Positions 60,932 through 64,000 of a DNA stretch of 64,000 nucleotides are shown piece after piece. The translations under genes were made by a program, and so were the position numbers. The number at the start of each line of letters is the position of its first letter. The first letter of the stretch is position 1. The stretch lies in the NCBI GenBank assembly GCA_937876195.1, contig CALEIK010000014.1:61561-125560 (forward strand), written 5' to 3'. The DNA is from an uncultured Flavobacteriales bacterium (lineage in GTDB: Bacteria; Bacteroidota; Bacteroidia; Flavobacteriales_D; Crocinitomicaceae). The notes under the pieces were generated by a model. It did no database searches. It saw nothing but the letters and a program-made list of their open reading frames with translations, and was not told the origin of the DNA.

Positions 60932-61795
60932 TTACACCATTCTTTTTTCACCATTTGTTTTCTCATATTCGAGACCGCTGAAATCAGTTAAGAAGTCGAG
61001 CAGATGCTTATTGAATTCATCTGGTTGTTCAAGATTGGATACGTGCCCCGCATTCTCAATGATGCACAGCACTGAACCATCAATAGATGAATGCATCAAT
61101 TCAGATTGAACAAGTGGCGTTACTTCATCTTTTCTACCGCATAAAATCAACGTGGGAATCGCAATCTCATGCAACGAAGAGCATGTTTCAGAACGTTCAG
61201 CTAGCGCCACCAATCCCTGTTGGATAATGTGTTTCGAATTAGAAAAAACAACATCAGTCAATTGCTCAACCACTTCCTTTTTGTTTGCTAGTGAATCTTC
61301 GTGGAAAACACTTTGGATAAATTCCTCATTAAAGGTTGTGACTCCCCCAACTTCAATTTTTTCAATAGTTTTATAACGTTTTATCTTTACTTCTGCAGTA
61401 TCAGCTATGCACTGAGTATCACATAAAATTAACGCCTCAAATCGCTCAGGAAACCTTTTCACAGCATTGAGTGCTATAAATCCTCCCATAGATAACCCAC
61501 AAAGAATTACTTTCTCAATTTCTAATTGATCCATTAGTTCAATTAAATCATCCGTAAACAAATCAATACTTAAGCGTGATTCATCGTTCGTTGATTTCCC
61601 AAACCCTCTAATATCACAAGAGATTAAACGATAGGTAGATTGTAAAAATTCAAGTTGACCCTCCCACATTGTTTTGTTGAACGGAAAACCGTGCAAAAAG
61701 ATAATCGGGATCAATCCTTCTCCTATGTCATCATAAGACATTCGAAAATTATTTACGGACATAGTTAAACTGAATCCTTTAGTTGCTGTTTCCAT
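60932..61795 (-). CDS. Alpha/beta-hydrolase
   Basis: 287 residues of the fluoroacetate-dehalogenase/3-oxoadipate-lactonase-like group. FLHGFPFNKTMWEGQ gives the oxyanion HG, DIRGFGKST the strand-4 turn, and CGLSMGGFIAL the nucleophile Ser102. The acid lies in LCGRKDEVTPL and His in ENAGHVSNLEQPDEFN. No signal peptide. It resembles bacterial esterases acting on enol-lactones or small esters; exact substrate unknown. Monocistronic and convergent with the DUF6653-like gene. Confidence 0.9.
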   Translation of the reverse strand: METATKGFSLTMSVNNFRMSYDDIGEGLIPIIFLHGFPFNKTMWEGQLEFLQSTYRLISCDIRGFGKSTNDESRLSIDLFTDDLIELMDQLEIEKVILCGLSMGGFIALNAVKRFPERFEALILCDTQCIADTAEVKIKRYKTIEKIEVGGVTTFNEEFIQSVFHEDSLANKKEVVEQLTDVVFSNSKHIIQQGLVALAERSETCSSLHEIAIPTLILCGRKDEVTPLVQSELMHSSIDGSVLCIIENAGHVSNLEQPDEFNKHLLDFLTDFSGLEYEKTNGEKRMV

Positions 61796-62085
61796 AGTGC
61801 GTTAGAATTTCCTAAGTATAACTAGATAATTTCCAACTACTTATTAGGTATCAAGCAAAGCTACACCATGTTTCTTCGGGTTTCTTACACAATTAATCAT
61901 ATAACTTACATAATTCACACCTTTTGGAGTTATTACCCTCTAATTTCCAACGATATACAGGCTATCTATCCGTTCCTTTATTCATAAATAACCGCAAAAT
62001 GCTAGGGAAGCTGAAAAATATTCCGACAAATTAATTGGTAAATACACTTGTTTTATTTTACTTTGTAATTCAAAGTACTTTTAAT

Positions 62086-62694
62086 ATGGAAAATAAATAT
62101 CTTGAAGACATCCAGGAAATAAAGAATTTAATGAATCGGGCCACTGGGTTTATATCTCTTAGTGGACTATCTGGTGTCTCGATTGGCATTACCGCACTAA
62201 TAGGTGCATTCTTAGCCAACGAAACGATTTATGGGAACGAAGAATATTTGGTGTACAATGCAGTAGAAATCAGCAGTAAGCAACTGCTCTTTTTGCTTCT
62301 ATTAGCTTTTGGAACGTTGATTGTCGCCATGGGTAATGCCATTTATTTCACACAGAGAAAAACGAAAAGGCAAGACCAACCCGCATGGAATATTCAATCG
62401 AAACGTCTGTTAATTAACTTATTTATTCCATTGATTACTGGAGGAATACTTTGTCTAATGTTTCTTTTCAAAGGATTTGTTGGGGTTTTACCTTCGCTCA
62501 CGTTGATATTCTACGGTCTTGCACTTGTAAATGGAAGTAAATATACGTTACCTGAAATCCGGAGTCTTGGAATAATTCAGATTCTTTTAGGGCTATTGGC
62601 TTTTCAGTTTGTTAGCTATGGAATTTTCTTTTGGGCCGCTGGTTTTGGTGTCGTTCAAATTGTGTACGGTATAATTATTCAACGGAAATATTGA
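62086..62694 (+). CDS. Multi-pass membrane protein in the winged-helix regulator operon
   Basis: 202 residues from ATG 62086 (MENKYLEDIQEIKNLMNRATGFISLSG); the frame opens at 62035 but the preceding part is not family-like. Five hydrophobic segments (about 20-45, 65-85, 105-125, 130-150, 165-195). An N-terminal amphipathic helix precedes the first. The winged-helix regulator gene follows 3 bp downstream. In Bacteroidetes such membrane-protein/regulator pairs are common; function unknown. Confidence 0.78.
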   Translation: MENKYLEDIQEIKNLMNRATGFISLSGLSGVSIGITALIGAFLANETIYGNEEYLVYNAVEISSKQLLFLLLLAFGTLIVAMGNAIYFTQRKTKRQDQPAWNIQSKRLLINLFIPLITGGILCLMFLFKGFVGVLPSLTLIFYGLALVNGSKYTLPEIRSLGIIQILLGLLAFQFVSYGIFFWAAGFGVVQIVYGIIIQRKY

Positions 62695-62697
62695 GTT

Positions 62698-62988
62698 GTG
62701 AAGGAAGTCCTTAAAGATTTAGATAAAGCATTTGAGAACAGAGCCCGATTGGGTATTATGTCGGCATTGATGGTAAATGATTATTTGGACTTTAACGCAT
62801 TAAAAAATCTACTGGATCTAACGGATGGAAATCTCGCGAATCATTTGAAATCACTTGAAAAATGCAAGTACGTCATTTATAAAAAGGAGTTTTTAGGCAG
62901 AAAACCAAATACGAACTACTTCGCCACAGAGCCTGGGAAAGTAGCATTTAGGAAGCACATCAACGCCATTGAACAACTTCTTAAATAG
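62698..62988 (+). CDS. Winged-helix transcriptional regulator (MarR/PadR-like, ArsR-type fold)
   Basis: 96 residues from a GTG start (MKEVLKDLDKAFENRARLGIMSALMVNDYLDFNALKNLLDLTDGNLANHLKSLEKCKYV). This matches the compact winged-helix DNA-binding family (PF13601-like): the recognition helix is DGNLANHLKSLEK and the wing YVIYKKEFLGRKPNTNYFAT. No effector domain. It probably regulates its own small operon of membrane proteins, a common arrangement. Confidence 0.88.
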   Translation: MKEVLKDLDKAFENRARLGIMSALMVNDYLDFNALKNLLDLTDGNLANHLKSLEKCKYVIYKKEFLGRKPNTNYFATEPGKVAFRKHINAIEQLLK

Positions 62989-63019
62989 AAAAACACCAAC
63001 CTATAAAAAACATATTGTT

Positions 63020-63205
63020 ATGAAAAAAGAAATCCATAAAAAGCGAAGGCTTTACAGAACATTCTCGGTGCTAACTTTCCTACTAGGAGTCGCCCTGCTA
63101 ATTTTTATGATAAACGTTGAAAATGAGCTAGGTGCCCTGCCTTTATTTTTAATCGTACTGGGAAGTGTATGGTTCACTATAAATCAAGTTCAAATAAATA
63201 AATAA
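63020..63205 (+). CDS. Small two-helix membrane protein
   Basis: 61 residues from ATG 63020 (KKEIHKKRRLYRTFSVLTFLLGVALLIFMI). Two hydrophobic helices and a basic N-terminus. The open frame begins inside the preceding gene at 62969, but the ATG after its stop is preferred. Unknown function; likely part of the winged-helix operon. Confidence 0.6.
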   Translation: MKKEIHKKRRLYRTFSVLTFLLGVALLIFMINVENELGALPLFLIVLGSVWFTINQVQINK

Positions 63206-63216
63206 AATCTAGAATT

Positions 63217-63501
63217 ATGAAAAATAAACGATTAATGATTATTGTATCGGTAGTAGTAGCAATACTTCTTATTCCCGCCATCGCAATGCAATTTAATTCA
63301 AGTGTTGATTGGGGTCCTCTGGATTTCATCGTGATGGGAATACTTCTACTGGGAACAGGACTCTTGTGCGAACTTGTGCTTCGTAGGGTGAAAAGTACAA
63401 TGAGCAGAATTGTACTTTGCGGAGCGCTTTTGGTGATTCTATTCCTCACTTGGGCTGAGTTAGCCGTTGGCGTTTTTGGTACTCCATTCGCAGGTTCGTA
63501 A
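63217..63501 (+). CDS. Small three-helix membrane protein
   Basis: 94 residues with three predicted transmembrane helices (about 6-24, 35-55, 68-88), the middle one starting PLDFIVMGILLLGTGLLCELVLRR. It lies 11 bp after the two-helix protein gene, so probably the last gene of the winged-helix operon. I recall similar small proteins in Bacteroidetes, but I cannot name a family. Confidence 0.68.
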   Translation: MKNKRLMIIVSVVVAILLIPAIAMQFNSSVDWGPLDFIVMGILLLGTGLLCELVLRRVKSTMSRIVLCGALLVILFLTWAELAVGVFGTPFAGS

Positions 63502-63555
63502 GCATTTTTAGAATCAGTAACTACGCGAGTAAACCGACCCTTATTGTCTAAGAAA

Positions 63556-63620
63556 CAGAGACATGTGATTGATGTAACTTTCTCGTTTAATTATGTAAGG
63601 TAGTTTCTAGCATGTCTCTG
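63556..63620. repeat. 10-bp inverted repeat upstream of the CsbD-like gene
   Basis: CAGAGACATG (63556-63565) and its exact complement CATGTCTCTG (63611-63620) flank 45 bases, ending 46 bases before the CsbD-like ATG. A candidate operator pair or RNA structure. Confidence 0.35.
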
Positions 63621-63666
63621 CATCTTTGCTATGTAACAATTCAGTTGCAAACTAAATTTTAATATC

Positions 63667-63897
63667 ATGGACAATAATCAAAGTAAGAACCACGAAGATT
63701 TCAAAATCTCTGGAAACTGGGATGATCAATCAAGACAGTTAAAAACAAAATTTTCAGAGCTTACCGATTCCGATTTAAAATTTGAAACTGGCAAAGAAAA
63801 TGAGCTGCTTGGAAGGGTCGAAACCAGATTGAACAAAAAACGCGAAGAAGTAATCGACATCATCCGAAAAAATCACGACCAGAAATCTTCACTGTAG
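63667..63897 (+). CDS. CsbD-like stress protein
   Basis: 76 residues, small, hydrophilic, no signal peptide. The middle ISGNWDDQSRQLKTKFSELTDSDLKFETGKENELLGRVETRL corresponds to the CsbD four-helix family (NWKQFKGEVKEKWGKLTDDDL, GNRDQLVGKLQER, then KKREEVIDII), which in many bacteria is induced by general stress. No partner gene in the window. A 10-bp inverted repeat precedes it. Confidence 0.82.
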   Translation: MDNNQSKNHEDFKISGNWDDQSRQLKTKFSELTDSDLKFETGKENELLGRVETRLNKKREEVIDIIRKNHDQKSSL

Positions 63898-64000
63898 TAT
63901 TGTAATCTAACACCAACCACATTTCATAAAAACAAAGTCGAAAGGTGTACGTCTTCAAACTAAAGTGGACTTTTTCTTAGTTGGGGTTTCCTGTTAATTC

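Noticed and set aside
1..64000. CRISPR arrays, tRNA/rRNA genes, transposases, integrases, prophage genes
   Set aside because: None recognised on either strand by reading; no repeat-spacer arrays and no cloverleaf-like tRNA sequence were noticed, though short RNAs could be missed without a covariance search.

Overview
The window looks like chromosome of a non-photosynthetic Bacteroidetes bacterium, most likely Flavobacteriales (perhaps Crocinitomicaceae/Fluviicola-like; the genus is a guess). The support is: moderately AT-rich DNA; start codons without Shine-Dalgarno sequences; promoters of the TTG-N(16-21)-TAnnTTTG type; five or six secreted proteins with C-terminal type IX secretion (T9SS) sorting domains; and lineage-typical families (DUF4301, DUF4494, DUF1684, bTHX, M16 pairs, HTH-S24 regulators). 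I saw no rRNA, tRNA, CRISPR array, transposase, integrase or phage module.

Layout. 1-5316 (minus strand): a DHH phosphoesterase cut by the window edge, dapA, a small unknown, ligA, prmC and an outer-membrane barrel protein. 5403-9563: an EamA exporter, a DUF58 protein, a DUF4301 protein and a methyltransferase. 9560-12819 (minus): an ECF sigma factor between a putative anti-sigma factor and a secreted TPR-like protein, then an orphan NarL-type response regulator. 12922-21467: ilvE, a short RecQ helicase, an HTH-S24 regulator, an operon of an unknown protein with an orphan ABC ATPase and a YihY membrane protein, a MATE exporter and fmt. 21668-27676: HU, TrmH, ribosomal protein bTHX with a histone-H1-like tail, then the serine operon serC-serA-DUF1015-yggS-DUF1684. 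27722-33737: a barrel protein, a diheme cytochrome-like lipoprotein and a tandem pair of large VCBS/ASPIC T9SS proteins. 33805-41699: a minus-strand M16 peptidase with pdxH, a DUF4494 protein and a secreted unknown, then a catalytic/non-catalytic M16 pair and an OmpA-domain protein.

41870-46948 holds a YitT protein, a phosphopantetheinyl transferase, an ArsR-type repressor and a C45 acyltransferase with a PaaK-like adenylate-forming enzyme. 47106-52874 is an accessory run of secreted and lipoprotein genes. 52901-56442 encodes cyanophycinase and cyanophycin synthetase, preceded by an unlisted 30-codon ORF. 56829-63897 has two alpha/beta hydrolases, a large SGNH/PKD/T9SS protein, a frameshifted bestrophin-like gene, a DUF6653-like protein, a winged-helix regulator among small membrane proteins and a CsbD-like stress protein.

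Most genes are housekeeping. The main points for a second look are: a palindromic intergenic repeat family (6312-6430 and 43886-43925); the bTHX-H1 fusion; the DGHHR-motif DUF1015 protein inside the serine operon; the cyanophycin locus with its small upstream ORF; the frameshifted bestrophin gene; helically phased repeats at 41736-41774; candidate operators for the HTH-S24 and ArsR regulators; and four convergent gene pairs that share a 4-bp stop tetramer.
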